The notes: a model not told the origin generated them from the letters alone. 64,000 bases of DNA from Streptococcus suis (GCF_024509525.1 NZ_JAMWEM010000003.1:1-64000), one strand, 5' to 3'; numbered from the stretch's first letter, positions 39,447-49,999 are shown. Made by a program: numbers and translations.

Positions 39447-40466
39447 ATGGATAAACTATTCATTATTGGAAATGGGTTTGATATAGCACATGGATTAAAA
39501 TCAGACTATCTGTATTTTAAAAAGTATGTCTATGAAAAAGCTTATGGTGAAAATCAGATCTTATCCTCATTAGACGATTCAAAACAAATTGAAGAATTTT
39601 TCTTGGAAAAAGACGAAAAGATTGAGATAGAACTGGATAGCATTGAGTTGCCAACTTCAATTAACTCTGAGTATTCAATAGATAATAATTTTTATCGCTA
39701 TTTCTACAAGATACTATTAGATGTATCAAAGATAGAAGAATTTTGGAGAGATTTTGAAAAATCTTTGGTTAATATTGGTGGATTGTTTGTCGAAACTTTT
39801 CCATCAAGCCCAGAATATGCTCCACATTCAGCGGAAGATACTGCAGAAAACATCAGGGAGTTTATATCTTATGCGATTCCACAGTTATTAAGAGAGTGGA
39901 TTTCTAATGTTTATCAGGATTGGGAAAAAGAGTTAGAAGATAGAACAATTACAAAGCATATTTCAAAAGATACGATTATGCTTTCAAAGGATGCCTACTT
40001 CTTGACTTTTAACTATACACTTGTTTTGGAAGATTATTATGGTATTTCTTCAAAACAAATTTGCCATATTCATGGCGAGTTATATAAACCAGAGCTTTTA
40101 ATGGGGCATGGTGATTACTATTCGAAGTTACATGAGGACCCAACTTCAACTCCATACTATTTAGATGGGGCTGTTGAAGCAACTAGGAAACCTGTTCAAA
40201 AGCAATTGCAAAGACACGCTGAGTTTTTTGATGGCTTGAAAGATTTTAAAGAACTCTATGTAATTGGTTTTAACTTGACAGATAGTCATACAGTGGATAG
40301 ACCATACTTTGAGGAACTTTTTGAAAAAGTCCCTAATATAGATATCTATATTGATTCATTTGCCAAGGATGATGAGTATAAAATCAAGAGAACTTTGAAT
40401 GATTGGGGAGCTAAGAAAGCTTATCAACTGAGGTTTATTGATACTGATACAAATACAGTAGTATAA
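39447..40466 (+). CDS. abiH: AbiH-family phage abortive infection protein
   Basis: A 339-residue protein starting MDKLFIIGNGFDIAHGLKSDY, the hallmark of the bacteriophage abortive infection AbiH family. HIHGELYKPELLMGHGD and LYVIGFNLTDSHTVDRPYFEEL lie in the second half. AbiH was found in lactococci; its mechanism is not established. It is placed between hsdR and hsdS, 4 bp after the former and 10 bp before the latter, with GGAGGT inside the hsdR end. Its composition is AT-richer than the hsd genes, pointing to insertion. Confidence 0.9.
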   Translation: MDKLFIIGNGFDIAHGLKSDYLYFKKYVYEKAYGENQILSSLDDSKQIEEFFLEKDEKIEIELDSIELPTSINSEYSIDNNFYRYFYKILLDVSKIEEFWRDFEKSLVNIGGLFVETFPSSPEYAPHSAEDTAENIREFISYAIPQLLREWISNVYQDWEKELEDRTITKHISKDTIMLSKDAYFLTFNYTLVLEDYYGISSKQICHIHGELYKPELLMGHGDYYSKLHEDPTSTPYYLDGAVEATRKPVQKQLQRHAEFFDGLKDFKELYVIGFNLTDSHTVDRPYFEELFEKVPNIDIYIDSFAKDDEYKIKRTLNDWGAKKAYQLRFIDTDTNTVV

Positions 40467-40476
40467 AGGAGATTAA

Positions 40477-41673
40477 ATGAAAACAAACAATAATATCCCA
40501 GCCTATCGTTTTCAAGGCTACACTGACGCTTGGGAACTGCGGAAGTTGGGGGAATTCGTTGACAAGGCGGTAGACAATAGAGGAAAGACTCCTCCTTTGG
40601 ACGAAGAGGGAACTCATCCGCTTATAGAAGTAGCAGCACTTGGAGGAGTACATCCTGATTATACAAAAATAGATAAGCATCTCAATGATGAATCTTTTGA
40701 GAACAACTTAAGATCTTATGTAAAAAAAGATGACATTTTATTTACGACAGTAGGTAGTATTGGTCTTGTAAGTCTTATGGATTCGAGAGAGGAAGCAGCT
40801 ATCGCACAAAATATAGTAGCATTTAGGGCAAAGGATAATTTTGTTCCCTCTTACTTATATTCTCTTTTTACTAATAAGGAGAATCAGAAAAAAGCAATAA
40901 GAATAGTTATGGGAGCTGTTCAGCCGAGTATTAAAGTCTCACAACTTGTAGGTGTAGAATATATGCTAACTCAAAATAGAGTTGAACAAGAAGCCATTGG
41001 CACCTTCTTCTCCACCCTAGACCGCCACATCACCCTTCATCAGCGTAAGTTGGACACGCTCAAGGAGCAGAAGAAGACCTACCTCAAACTCCTCTTTCCA
41101 GCCAAGGGACAAACCAAACCAGCCCTCCGCTTCCAAGGTTTTGAAGACGACTGGGAAGAAGTGAAAGTTGCAGATATTTTTCAAGTTACTAGAGGTCAGG
41201 TTTTATCTACTAATTTAGTTAGCGATACAAAATCTGATGAATATCCATATCCAGTTTATTCCTCCCAAACTAAGAATAATGGTTTGATGGGTTTTTACAA
41301 AGATTATCTGTTTGACACCGCAATTACATGGACAACCGATGGTGCAAATGCTGGTACAGTTAGGTTTAGAGAAGGTAAATTTTATAGTACAAATGTTAAT
41401 GGTGTTTTGTTATCGGCTGAGGGATACAGTAATCTAGCAATATCAGAAATTTTGAATACTGTTGCATGGAAATATGTTTCCAAAGTAGGTAATCCAAAAT
41501 TAATGAATAATATCATGTCTGAAATAATATTATTAATTCCTGGTGGTTTTGCCGAACAACAAGTTCTTTCCTCATTCTTCCAAACCCTTGACCAAGAGAT
41601 TGCTCAGGTGGAGGACAAGCTGGCTAGTTTGAAAGAGATGAAAAAGACTCTACTCCGTAAATTATTTGTATAA
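40477..41673 (+). CDS. hsdS: Type I restriction-modification specificity subunit S
   Basis: A 398-residue HsdS with two target recognition domains (about 14-169 and 216-357). Each is followed by a conserved helical spacer: EAIGTFFSTLDRHITLHQRKLDTLKEQKKTYLKLLF and QQVLSSFFQTLDQEIAQVEDKLASLKEMKKTLLRKLF (in parts). It defines the bipartite DNA site for both methylation and cleavage. TRD segments are AT-rich compared with the spacers, as expected from TRD exchange. AAAGGAG precedes the ATG. Only one copy is present, with no recombinase. Confidence 0.95.
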   Translation: MKTNNNIPAYRFQGYTDAWELRKLGEFVDKAVDNRGKTPPLDEEGTHPLIEVAALGGVHPDYTKIDKHLNDESFENNLRSYVKKDDILFTTVGSIGLVSLMDSREEAAIAQNIVAFRAKDNFVPSYLYSLFTNKENQKKAIRIVMGAVQPSIKVSQLVGVEYMLTQNRVEQEAIGTFFSTLDRHITLHQRKLDTLKEQKKTYLKLLFPAKGQTKPALRFQGFEDDWEEVKVADIFQVTRGQVLSTNLVSDTKSDEYPYPVYSSQTKNNGLMGFYKDYLFDTAITWTTDGANAGTVRFREGKFYSTNVNGVLLSAEGYSNLAISEILNTVAWKYVSKVGNPKLMNNIMSEIILLIPGGFAEQQVLSSFFQTLDQEIAQVEDKLASLKEMKKTLLRKLFV

Positions 41674-41689
41674 GAGAAAAGGAAATCAA

Positions 41690-43285
41690 ATGACACAAGA
41701 AAACAACTCACAATCCCTTTACCAGTCCCTTTGGAATGCCGCAGATATTCTCCGTGGCAAGATGGACGCTAACGAATACAAGTCCTACCTTTTGGGCTTG
41801 ATTTTCTACAAATACCTATCAGATAAGTTGCTTTTGGCAGTGTGTGACAACCTTGATGAATCCTTTGATAGTTTGTCACAGGCTCAAAGACTTTATGAAG
41901 AAAATTTTGCGGATCCAGATGTTAAGGAAGATTTGCTAGATGTCCTTGATGATGAGCTGGGTTACTTTATCGAGCCTGGTCTGACCTTTACGGCCTTGGT
42001 AGCCAAAGTCCACACCAGCAACTTCCAGTTGGAAGATTTGGCACAGGGCTTCCGTGACATTGAGCAGTCCAACGAGATTTTTGAAAACCTTTTTGAAGAC
42101 ATCGACCTCTACTCTAAAAAGCTGGGACCAACACCACAAAAGCAGAATCAGGTCATTTCAGCCCTGATCAAAGAACTCCATGAACTCAACCTCAGCAACC
42201 ATGATGGGGATGTCTTGGGGGATGCTTATGAGTACCTGATTGGTCAGTTTGCCAGCGACTCTGGTAAGAAAGCAGGCGAGTTCTATACGCCTCAAGCAGT
42301 TTCCCACCTCATGACCCAGATTGTCTTTCTTGGACGGGAACATCAAAAGGGAATGACCCTCTATGACCCAACCATGGGATCAGGTTCCCTCCTTCTTAAC
42401 GCCAAACGTTACAGCAAAGAGGCTTCGACAGTTTCCTACTTCGGTCAGGAGATTAACACCTCGACCTACAACCTGGCCCGCATGAACATGATGCTCCACG
42501 GGGTTGCCATCGAAAACCAAAAACTTCATGTCGGTGATACCCTTGACGCGGACTGGCCAACGACTGAGCCGACAGACTTTGACGGGGTGCTCATGAACCC
42601 ACCTTATTCTCAGAAGTGGAGTGGGGACGCTGGTTTCTTGCAAGACGCTCGTTTCTCCAGCTATGGTGTTCTGGCACCCAAGTCCAAGGCTGACTTCGCC
42701 TTCCTCCTTCATGGTTTCTACCACCTCAAGCATTCAGGTGTTATGGCCATTGTTCTCCCTCACGGGGTTCTCTTTAGGGGAAATGCAGAGCAGAAAATTC
42801 GTCAGCATCTCCTAGAAGAAGGAGCCATTGACACCGTGATTGGACTGCCAGCCAACATCTTTTATAATACCTCCATTCCAACCACGGTCATCATTCTCAA
42901 GAAAAACCGCACCAGTAAAGATGTCCTCTTTATCGATGCATCTAAAGAATTTGATAAGGGCAAAAACCAAAATATCATGACCGATGACCATATCGCCAAG
43001 ATTTTGAAAGCCTATCAAGAGCGTCAAGATGTGGACAAATTTGCTCATCTAGCTAGCTTTGAGGAGATTGTGGAAAATGACTACAACCTCAACATCCCTC
43101 GCTATGTTGATACCTTTGAGGAAGAGCCTGTTGTTCCACTGACAGAGCTTGCGGATAAGCTTGCCCAGACCGATGAGGAAATCGCAGCAACCACAGCCCA
43201 ACTTGAAAGCATGCTTGGTCAGCTAGTCGGTACCACACCAGAAGCTCAGGCAGAATTAACTGCCTTTCTGGAAAAATTAAAGTAG
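41690..43285 (+). CDS. hsdM: Type I restriction-modification methylase subunit M
   Basis: A 531-residue N6-adenine methyltransferase. An N-terminal helical domain (QSLWNAADILRGKMDANEYKSYLLGLIF) is followed by AGEFYTPQAVSHLM, the AdoMet motif DPTMGSGSLLLNA, the catalytic NPPYSQKW, and a C-terminal coiled region. It pairs with HsdS to protect host DNA. ATG 41690 is chosen for AAAGGAAA upstream. The order R-AbiH-S-M puts the methylase last, so restriction is transcribed before modification. Confidence 0.96.
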   Translation: MTQENNSQSLYQSLWNAADILRGKMDANEYKSYLLGLIFYKYLSDKLLLAVCDNLDESFDSLSQAQRLYEENFADPDVKEDLLDVLDDELGYFIEPGLTFTALVAKVHTSNFQLEDLAQGFRDIEQSNEIFENLFEDIDLYSKKLGPTPQKQNQVISALIKELHELNLSNHDGDVLGDAYEYLIGQFASDSGKKAGEFYTPQAVSHLMTQIVFLGREHQKGMTLYDPTMGSGSLLLNAKRYSKEASTVSYFGQEINTSTYNLARMNMMLHGVAIENQKLHVGDTLDADWPTTEPTDFDGVLMNPPYSQKWSGDAGFLQDARFSSYGVLAPKSKADFAFLLHGFYHLKHSGVMAIVLPHGVLFRGNAEQKIRQHLLEEGAIDTVIGLPANIFYNTSIPTTVIILKKNRTSKDVLFIDASKEFDKGKNQNIMTDDHIAKILKAYQERQDVDKFAHLASFEEIVENDYNLNIPRYVDTFEEEPVVPLTELADKLAQTDEEIAATTAQLESMLGQLVGTTPEAQAELTAFLEKLK

Positions 43286-43363
43286 TTAATTTTATGTATT
43301 CGCTATCCTCTTAAACCAGTTCGTGGTATAATTATTTCATGAATGACTTCAAAGGAGACAAAG

Positions 43364-44038
43364 ATGACAAATCTTAAAGAGCAGGTTGGGATTAAAGCGG
43401 CGGAATTTGTGACGGACGGGATGATTGTTGGGCTGGGAACTGGTTCGACTGCCTACTATTTCGTGCAGGAGATTGGCCGCCGGGTTGCAGAAGAAGGGCT
43501 ACAGATCACAGGCGTAACGACCTCTCATGCTACGGCAGAACATGCTGCGTCCCTTGGGATTCCCCTAAAAAATATCGACGAAGTCGAATATGTGGACTTG
43601 ACGGTGGATGGAGCAGATGAGGTTGATGGGGACTTCAATGGGATTAAAGGCGGTGGTGCAGCACTTCTCATGGAGAAAGTGGTAGCAGTCAATAGCAAGG
43701 ACTGCATCTGGATTGTGGATGAGTCTAAGGTGGTTCAAACCCTAGGAGCCTTCAAGTTGCCGGTGGAAGTTGTGCAGTACGGTGCGGAAAATCTTTATCG
43801 ATTCTTTGAGGCCAAAGGCTACAAACCGAGTTTTCGGATGAAAGACGGCCAGAAGCACGTGACCGATATGAAGAATTTCATTATCGACCTTGACCTGCAA
43901 CGCATCAAGGATACGGAGGCCTTGGCGGACGAACTGGATAAAACAGTCGGCGTCGTTGAACACGGTCTCTTTATTGGATTGATTTCCAAGGTAATTGTTG
44001 GTACACCGCAAGGTCCAAAAATTCTTGAAAAGAAATAA
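43364..44038 (+). CDS. rpiA: Ribose-5-phosphate isomerase A
   Basis: A 224-residue Rpi[28 protein letters not shown] and [15 protein letters not shown] are the family motifs with the active-site Asp, Lys and Glu. It interconverts ribose-5-phosphate and ribulose-5-phosphate. ATG 43364 follows AAAGGAGAC; an in-frame ATG upstream overlaps that site. A TATAAT -10 is at about 43326. It heads a nucleoside salvage region. Confidence 0.95.
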   Translation: MTNLKEQVGIKAAEFVTDGMIVGLGTGSTAYYFVQEIGRRVAEEGLQITGVTTSHATAEHAASLGIPLKNIDEVEYVDLTVDGADEVDGDFNGIKGGGAALLMEKVVAVNSKDCIWIVDESKVVQTLGAFKLPVEVVQYGAENLYRFFEAKGYKPSFRMKDGQKHVTDMKNFIIDLDLQRIKDTEALADELDKTVGVVEHGLFIGLISKVIVGTPQGPKILEKK

Positions 44039-44043
44039 ATTGA

Positions 44044-44081
44044 AAACGCTTCTCATTATTCTGTAATGAGAGGCGTTTTTG
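44044..44081 (+). terminator. rpiA terminator
   Basis: AAACGC-TCTCATTA and TAATGAGA-GCGTTTTT pair, with one unpaired base in each arm. Confidence 0.85.
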
Positions 44082-44104
44082 TGGTATAATGAAAAGACGA
44101 ACAA

Positions 44105-44155
44105 TGGAACCTTGTATTCACAACTCAGCACCCCGCTTGTAAATACAAGTTCTTA
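44105..44155 (+). promoter_or_regulatory. Inverted repeat in the deoB leader
   Basis: AACCTTGTATT (44108-44118) is complementary to AAATACAAGTT near 44141-44151. The right arm (CTTGTAAATACAAGTTCTTA) differs by two bases from a segment upstream of the GNAT gene. A TATAAT -10 is near 44084. It could be an RNA hairpin or a repressor site for the nucleoside genes. Confidence 0.4.
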
Positions 44156-44170
44156 GAAAAAGGAGTTCTT

Positions 44171-45382
44171 ATGTCTAAATTTAAACGCATTCACCTGGTG
44201 GTTATGGATTCTGTTGGAATCGGCGCAGCACCAGACTCAGATAAATTTTTCAATGCGGGTGTAGCAGATACAGAATCTGACACTCTCGGTCATATCTCTG
44301 AAAAAGCAGGTCTTGCAGTGCCAAATATGGCAAAAATTGGTCTTGGGAACATCCCTCGTGACACAGCTCTTGCGACAGTTCCTGCTGAAAGTCATCCAAC
44401 TGGTTACGTGACCAAGTTGGAAGAAGTATCGCTCGGCAAGGATACTATGACTGGACACTGGGAAATTATGGGTCTCAATATTACTGAGCCATTTGATACA
44501 TTCTGGGATGGTTTCCCTGAAGAGATTTTGACAAAAATCGAAGAATTCTCAGGTCGTAAAATCATCCGCGAAGCAAACAAGCCGTATTCAGGTACAGCTG
44601 TCATTGATGACTTCGGCCCTCGCCAAATGGAAACTGGGGAGTTAATCGTCTATACCTCCGCAGACCCTGTACTTCAGATTGCAGCCCATGAAGACATTAT
44701 TCCACTTGATGAGTTGTATCGTATCTGTGAATACGCTCGTTCCATTACGCTTGAACGCCCAGCTCTTCTAGGCCGTATCATCGCCCGTCCTTACGTTGGT
44801 GAACCAGGCAATTTCTCACGAACTGCCAACCGTCACGACTATGCAGTATCACCGTTTGAAGAAACAGTACTCAACAAACTAGCAGATGCGGGTGTACCAA
44901 CTTACTCAGTTGGTAAAATCAGTGATATTTTCAATGGTTCAGGTATTACAAATGATATGGGTCACACCAAGTCCAATATGCATGGTGTCGATGTGTTGAT
45001 TGATACTCTGAAGTTATCAGACTTCGAAGAAGGTTTCTCCTTCACAAACTTAGTTGACTTCGATGCTGTGTATGGTCACCGTCGCAATATCGAAGGCTAC
45101 CGCGATTGTTTGCAAGAGTTTGATGCACGTATTCCAGAGATTATTGACAATATGCGTGAAGATGACCTGCTCTTGATTACTGCAGACCACGGCAATGATC
45201 CATCCTATGCTGGAACAGACCACACACGCGAATATGTACCTCTCTTGGCTTATAGCAAGTCATTCAAGGGAAGTGGAGTATTGCCAGTTGGACATTTTGC
45301 GGACATTTCAGCAACTGTAGCGGAAAACTTCGGAGTGGACACAGCAATGATTGGCGAAAGCTTCTTATCACAGTTGGTTTAA
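44171..45382 (+). CDS. deoB: Phosphopentomutase
   Basis: A 403-residue alkaline-phosphatase-superfamily enzyme. Metal-binding [14 protein letters not shown] at the start, the phospho-threonine region [14 protein letters not shown] and [17 protein letters not shown] are conserved. It converts ribose-1-phosphate to ribose-5-phosphate, joining nucleoside phosphorolysis to the pentose pathway. It is followed by an ArsC-like gene whose start overlaps the stop. Confidence 0.97.
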   Translation: MSKFKRIHLVVMDSVGIGAAPDSDKFFNAGVADTESDTLGHISEKAGLAVPNMAKIGLGNIPRDTALATVPAESHPTGYVTKLEEVSLGKDTMTGHWEIMGLNITEPFDTFWDGFPEEILTKIEEFSGRKIIREANKPYSGTAVIDDFGPRQMETGELIVYTSADPVLQIAAHEDIIPLDELYRICEYARSITLERPALLGRIIARPYVGEPGNFSRTANRHDYAVSPFEETVLNKLADAGVPTYSVGKISDIFNGSGITNDMGHTKSNMHGVDVLIDTLKLSDFEEGFSFTNLVDFDAVYGHRRNIEGYRDCLQEFDARIPEIIDNMREDDLLLITADHGNDPSYAGTDHTREYVPLLAYSKSFKGSGVLPVGHFADISATVAENFGVDTAMIGESFLSQLV

Positions 45383-45738
45383 TGGAGAAGCTAACGGTCT
45401 ATTACAATCCTGACTGTAGCAAGTGTAAAAAATTAAGAATATTGCTGTCCAGTCAGGATATGGAAGTCAAGTGGGTTAATTATTTGGAAATGCCATTAAG
45501 GGGAGCTGAATTGACAGCTCTCTTGGAAAAAATGGGCAGTCAACCTTCAGCAGTCATTCGATTGCCGGAAGAGGAACGAGCAGGCTTGTCAGAAGAAGAA
45601 ATCTTTGAGCGTTTAGTTAAAGAGCCTGGACTACTCAATCGTCCCATTATCGAGCGAGAGCAGACAGCTTTCCTCTGTCGTCCGCTTGAAATCATTAAAG
45701 AAAAAATGCCAGAATATGACTGGTCGGATTATTTATAA
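45382..45738 (+). CDS. ArsC/Spx-family reductase-like protein
   Basis: A 118-residue thioredoxin-like protein of the ArsC family. The Cys12 catalytic site is in NPDCSKCKKL, with LLNRPIIERE carrying the Arg of arsenate reductases. It is longer in motif match to ArsC than to Spx. The start overlaps the deoB stop (TAATGG), so translation is coupled. Its placement in a nucleoside salvage operon is curious; phosphorolysis enzymes also accept arsenate, but that link is speculation. Confidence 0.85.
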   Translation: MEKLTVYYNPDCSKCKKLRILLSSQDMEVKWVNYLEMPLRGAELTALLEKMGSQPSAVIRLPEEERAGLSEEEIFERLVKEPGLLNRPIIEREQTAFLCRPLEIIKEKMPEYDWSDYL

Positions 45739-45749
45739 AAGGAGAAAAT

Positions 45750-46559
45750 ATGAGTTTACTTGCAAAAATCAATGAAACAAAAATGTTCTTGGAAGAAAAA
45801 GGTTTGGTAAAACCTGAATTCGGTTTGATTTTGGGTTCTGGCTTGGGCGAATTGGCTCAAGAGGTTGAAAATGCCATTGTCATTGACTATGCAGATATTC
45901 CAAACTGGGGTAAGTCAACAGTTGTTGGTCACGCTGGTAAGTTGGTTTATGGTGATTTAGCAGGTCGCAAGGTTTTGGCTCTTCAAGGTCGATTCCACTT
46001 CTACGAAGGAAATCCGATGGAAGTCGTGACTTTCCCAGTCCGTGTCATGAAAGCTCTTGGTTGTGAAGGCGTGATTGTTACTAATGCCGCAGGTGGTATC
46101 GGCTACGGTCCAGGTACCCTTATGGCCATTACAGACCACATTAACATGACTGGCCAAAATCCATTGATTGGCGAAAACTTGGAAGAATTTGGTCCACGTT
46201 TCCCAGATATGTCCAATGCCTACACTAAAGAATACCGTGAAAAAGCGCATGCCGTTGCGGAAAAATTGGGTATCAAGTTGGACAATGGTGTCTATCTCGG
46301 TGTGACAGGCCCTACCTATGAAACACCTGCTGAAATCTTGGCCTTCAAGACTATGGGCGCCCATGCAGTCGGTATGTCAACAGTACCAGAAGTTATCGTG
46401 GCAGCTCACTCAGGCATGAAAGTCTTGGGTATTTCTGCTATCACAAACTTTGCGGCAGGTTTCCAATCTGAACTCAATCACGAAGAAGTTGTAGAAGTAA
46501 CCGAGCAAATCAAGGGCAATTTCAAGGGCTTGGTGAAGGCTATCTTGGCTGAGTTGTAA
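45750..46559 (+). CDS. punA: Purine nucleoside phosphorylase I
   Basis: A 269-residue trimeric-type PNP acting on inosine and guanosine. GLILGSGLGELAQEVE, VVGHAGKLVYG, QGRFHFYEGNPMEVVTFPVRVM, TNAAGGIGYG and GMSTVPEVIVAAHSGM are family motifs. It lies 11 bp after the ArsC-like gene behind AAAGGAGAA. Confidence 0.96.
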   Translation: MSLLAKINETKMFLEEKGLVKPEFGLILGSGLGELAQEVENAIVIDYADIPNWGKSTVVGHAGKLVYGDLAGRKVLALQGRFHFYEGNPMEVVTFPVRVMKALGCEGVIVTNAAGGIGYGPGTLMAITDHINMTGQNPLIGENLEEFGPRFPDMSNAYTKEYREKAHAVAEKLGIKLDNGVYLGVTGPTYETPAEILAFKTMGAHAVGMSTVPEVIVAAHSGMKVLGISAITNFAAGFQSELNHEEVVEVTEQIKGNFKGLVKAILAEL

Positions 46560-46591
46560 GCATTCAAAAATAGAACAAAGAGGTACATTAC

Positions 46592-47305
46592 ATGTCTATT
46601 CATATTTCTGCAAAACCTGGTGAAATCGCTGATAAGATTTTGCTTCCTGGTGATCCGCTTCGTGCTAAATTTATCGCTGAAAACTTCCTTGAAGATGCCG
46701 TTTGCTTCAACGAAGTTCGCAATATGTTCGGCTACACAGGTACCTACAAGGGTCATCGTGTCTCTGTCATGGGAACAGGTATGGGAATGCCATCTATCTC
46801 TATCTACGCCCACGAGCTTATCAATGACTACGGCGTGAAGAAGCTTATCCGTGTAGGAACTGCCGGTTCGCTCAACAAGGATGTTCATGTTCGTGAATTG
46901 GTTTTGGCGCAAGCAGCCGCAACTAATTCTCGCATGATTAATATTGACTGGCCAGAATACGATTTGCCACAAATCGCTGATTTTGGTCTTTTAGATAAGG
47001 CTTATCATATCGCCAAAGAACTCAACATGACAACGCATGTCGGCAATGTTCTGTCTTCAGATAGTTTCTACTCACCAAAACTCTTCAGCCGAAATTTAGA
47101 ATTGGGTCAAATCGGTGTCAAGGCAGTCGAAATGGAAGCAGCTGCACTTTATTACCTAGGTGCTAAGTTTGGCGTTCAAACGCTTGCCATTATGACGATT
47201 TCAGATAGCTTGGTTAATCCAGAGGAAGACACCACAGCAGAAGAGCGTCAAAATACTTTCACGGATATGATGAAAGTTGGTTTGGAAACTCTGATTGCAG
47301 AATAA
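46592..47305 (+). CDS. deoD: Purine nucleoside phosphorylase DeoD-type
   Basis: A 237-residue hexameric-type PNP acting on adenosine and 6-oxopurines. [54 protein letters not shown] and [12 protein letters not shown] are the DeoD landmarks; the aspartate for 6-aminopurines is in ISDSL. It ends the deoB-ArsC-punA-deoD salvage operon. Confidence 0.97.
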   Translation: MSIHISAKPGEIADKILLPGDPLRAKFIAENFLEDAVCFNEVRNMFGYTGTYKGHRVSVMGTGMGMPSISIYAHELINDYGVKKLIRVGTAGSLNKDVHVRELVLAQAAATNSRMINIDWPEYDLPQIADFGLLDKAYHIAKELNMTTHVGNVLSSDSFYSPKLFSRNLELGQIGVKAVEMEAAALYYLGAKFGVQTLAIMTISDSLVNPEEDTTAEERQNTFTDMMKVGLETLIAE

Positions 47306-47344
47306 AAAAATAGGCAAACTATTTATGCAATTTTGTATAATAGC

Positions 47345-47373
47345 TTGTCTTTTTTTTATAAATAGGGTATAAT
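47345..47373 (+). promoter_or_regulatory. glgP promoter
   Basis: TTGTCT (47345-47350), 17 bp, TATAAT (47368-47373). Confidence 0.75.
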
Positions 47374-47375
47374 TA

Positions 47376-47389
47376 AGAAAACGTTTACA
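47376..47389. promoter_or_regulatory. CcpA (cre) site at glgP
   Basis: AGAAAACGTTTACA matches TGNAANCGNTNNCA at all fixed positions but the first. It lies just after the -10 box over the start region, the classical place for glucose repression. Confidence 0.7.
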
Positions 47390-47444
47390 AAGATAAAGCG
47401 AAATCTTTCTGAATGATTACATCAATATATACAGGAGAAACCTT

Positions 47445-49712
47445 ATGATAAATTTACAAAATTTTGTTCAATCTATGTATGCCAAACGCATTGAAGATTG
47501 TACAGACCAAGAACTCTATTACGCCTTGCTTGCTTTTACAAAACAGCAGAGTGAAGCTAAGTATACAAATGACCAAAAGAAAAAGGTCTACTATATTTCA
47601 GCAGAGTTCTTAATTGGTAAGCTCTTGTCTAATAATTTAATTAACCTTGGTCTTTATGATGAGGTTAAAAGCCAGTTGGTGGCAGCAGGTAAGGATTTGA
47701 TTGCTATTGAAGACATGGAGCTTGAACCGTCTCTTGGTAATGGAGGTTTGGGGCGCTTGGCTGCCTGCTTCCTTGATTCAATTGCTAGTCTAGGTCTTAA
47801 CGGTGATGGGGTCGGCTTGAATTATCACTTTGGTCTTTTCCGCCAGTTGTTTGAATATCATCAGCAGTCAGCTGCGCCAAACGAGTGGATTACACCACGT
47901 TCATGGTTAACAGAGTCACCGATTTCTTACCAAGTGCCATTTGCTAACTTTACCTTGACATCTAAGTTGTATGACATCGATGTACCTGGTTATAAAATGG
48001 AACGCAAGAATCGTCTTCGCTTGTTTGACCTTGGTTCAGTTGATGATAATATCATCTACGATGGTATCGAGTTTGACAAGGAAGACATTTTCCGAAACTT
48101 GACTCTCTTCCTCTATCCAGATGATTCGACCGATGAAGGTAAAGTTCTGCGTATCTTCCAGCAGTATTTTATGGTGTCTAACGCTGCCCAACTATTGATT
48201 GACGAAGCAGTTGCTAAGGGGTCAAACTTACATGACCTGCCTGATTATGCTGTTGTTCAAATCAACGATACTCACCCATCACTTGTTATTCCAGAATTGA
48301 TTCGTTTGTTGGAACTTCGTGGCATTTCATTTGATGAGGCAGTTGAAATTGTTAAGAAAATGACTGCTTATACCAACCATACCATCTTGTCAGAAGCTCT
48401 TGAAAAATGGCCGCTTGACTTCTTGAATCATGTAGTGCCTCACTTGGTTCCATTCATTGTAGAATTAGACCGCCGTGCCAAAGAAGTGAAGGATGATCCT
48501 GCTGTCAATATCATCGATGAACATGACCGTGTTCACATGGCCCACATGGATATTCATTATGGTTATTCTATCAATGGGGTGGCGGCACTCCATACCGAGA
48601 TTTTGAAAACATCTGAGTTGAAAGCCTTCTATGAGCTATATCCTGAAAAATTCAATAATAAGACAAATGGGATTACCTTCCGTCGCTGGCTCATGCATGC
48701 CAACCCAAGTTTGGCAAGTTACCTAGATGGCCTACTTGGACATGGCTATCATCACGATGCTAGCGAGTTGGAAAAACTTTTAGAATACAAGAATGATAAG
48801 GAACTGAAATCTTGGTTGGAAAAAAACAAGCAACACAACAAGCGTAAATTACAACGTCATATTGCTAAAACTCAAGGTGTTGAAGTTAATCCAGAGTCCA
48901 TCTTTGACGTGCAAATCAAGCGTATGCACGAATACAAGCGTCAACAAATGAATGTCCTTTATGTCATTCACAAGTATTTGGACATCAAGGCTGGGAATAT
49001 CCCCGCGCGTCCATTGACTGTCTTCTTTGGTGGAAAAGCGGCACCAGCTTATACTACAGCACAAGACATCATTCATCTGATTTTGGTCTTGTCACAGGTT
49101 ATCAAAAATGACCCAGAAGTGGCACCACATTTGCAGTTGGTCATGATTGAAAACTACAACGTAACGGAAGCCAGCTTCATCATCCCAGCGGCAGACATTT
49201 CAGAGCAAATTTCCCTTGCATCCAAAGAAGCTTCTGGTACTGGTAACATGAAATTCATGCTCAACGGCGCCTTGACTATTGGTACAGATGACGGTGCCAA
49301 CGTGGAAATTCATGAATTGGTCGGCGATGAAAATATCTACATCTTCGGTCAAGATAGTCAGACTGTTATCGACCACTATGCAAATGGAACCTACCATCCA
49401 TATGCCTTCTACGAACGTGAAGCCATTCGGCCATTGATTGATTTCATCACTTCTGACACCATTCGTCAGGCTGGTGGTATCGATGAACGCCTCTGGCGCT
49501 TACAGGATAACCTTAAGCACAATGACCACTTCATGACTTTGCTTGATTTGGAAGATTATATTGAAACCAAGGAAAGAATGTTGGCTGACTATGAAGACCG
49601 CGACAGCTGGTTGGAAAAGGTTATCGTCAACATTGCTAAAGCAGGATTCTTTTCATCTGACCGTACGATTCAACAGTACAATGAAGATATCTGGCATTTG
49701 GAAGCGAAATAG
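47445..49712 (+). CDS. glgP: Glycogen/maltodextrin phosphorylase
   Basis: A 755-residue GT35 phosphorylase. [45 protein letters not shown] and the PLP-lysine segment [27 protein letters not shown] (in parts) are conserved. It releases glucose-1-phosphate from alpha-1,4-glucans. The 755 length and absence of an allosteric N-terminus fit the bacterial maltodextrin type (MalP). No amylomaltase gene adjoins it here. GGAGAA precedes the ATG. Confidence 0.95.
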   Translation: MINLQNFVQSMYAKRIEDCTDQELYYALLAFTKQQSEAKYTNDQKKKVYYISAEFLIGKLLSNNLINLGLYDEVKSQLVAAGKDLIAIEDMELEPSLGNGGLGRLAACFLDSIASLGLNGDGVGLNYHFGLFRQLFEYHQQSAAPNEWITPRSWLTESPISYQVPFANFTLTSKLYDIDVPGYKMERKNRLRLFDLGSVDDNIIYDGIEFDKEDIFRNLTLFLYPDDSTDEGKVLRIFQQYFMVSNAAQLLIDEAVAKGSNLHDLPDYAVVQINDTHPSLVIPELIRLLELRGISFDEAVEIVKKMTAYTNHTILSEALEKWPLDFLNHVVPHLVPFIVELDRRAKEVKDDPAVNIIDEHDRVHMAHMDIHYGYSINGVAALHTEILKTSELKAFYELYPEKFNNKTNGITFRRWLMHANPSLASYLDGLLGHGYHHDASELEKLLEYKNDKELKSWLEKNKQHNKRKLQRHIAKTQGVEVNPESIFDVQIKRMHEYKRQQMNVLYVIHKYLDIKAGNIPARPLTVFFGGKAAPAYTTAQDIIHLILVLSQVIKNDPEVAPHLQLVMIENYNVTEASFIIPAADISEQISLASKEASGTGNMKFMLNGALTIGTDDGANVEIHELVGDENIYIFGQDSQTVIDHYANGTYHPYAFYEREAIRPLIDFITSDTIRQAGGIDERLWRLQDNLKHNDHFMTLLDLEDYIETKERMLADYEDRDSWLEKVIVNIAKAGFFSSDRTIQQYNEDIWHLEAK

Positions 49713-49717
49713 AAACT

Positions 49718-49745
49718 AAAAATGACCTTTCGGGGTCATTTTTTG
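49718..49745 (+). terminator. glgP terminator
   Basis: AAATGACC and GGTCATTT pair around TTTCGG, followed by TTTTT. Confidence 0.9.
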
Positions 49746-49813
49746 TGTTCTGACTTTAAAAGTATGAGTTGTTGTAGATTGGATAGTCTAGTGAATTAAA
49801 AACAGGACATATC

Positions 49814-49999
49814 TAATACTCAATAAAAATCAAAAATAGCATATTGAGGTCAATTTCTATGTGTAAAATTTCAATATCTAAGCTCAGATTGGAAATCATA
49901 GATTTTGACTAGCCATCTCATTTCGAAAACTTCAAAATTGAAATTCTCTATATACAATTTGATTAGTAGATAGCTAATTTTGATTTTAAATGAGTATTA
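49814..49999. repeat. 186-bp MITE-like element with 22-bp inverted ends
   Basis: The left end 49814-49835 (begins TAATACTCAATAAAAATC) and the right end 49978-49999 are inverted repeats matching at 20 of 22 positions. The ends begin TAATACTCA, as in BOX-type or RUP-type elements of streptococci, and start/finish at TA. No ORF lies inside. Confidence 0.7.

Noticed and set aside
40477..41673. hsdS shuffling system
   Set aside because: Only one hsdS gene is present, with no second partial copy, inverted repeat pair or recombinase in the window.
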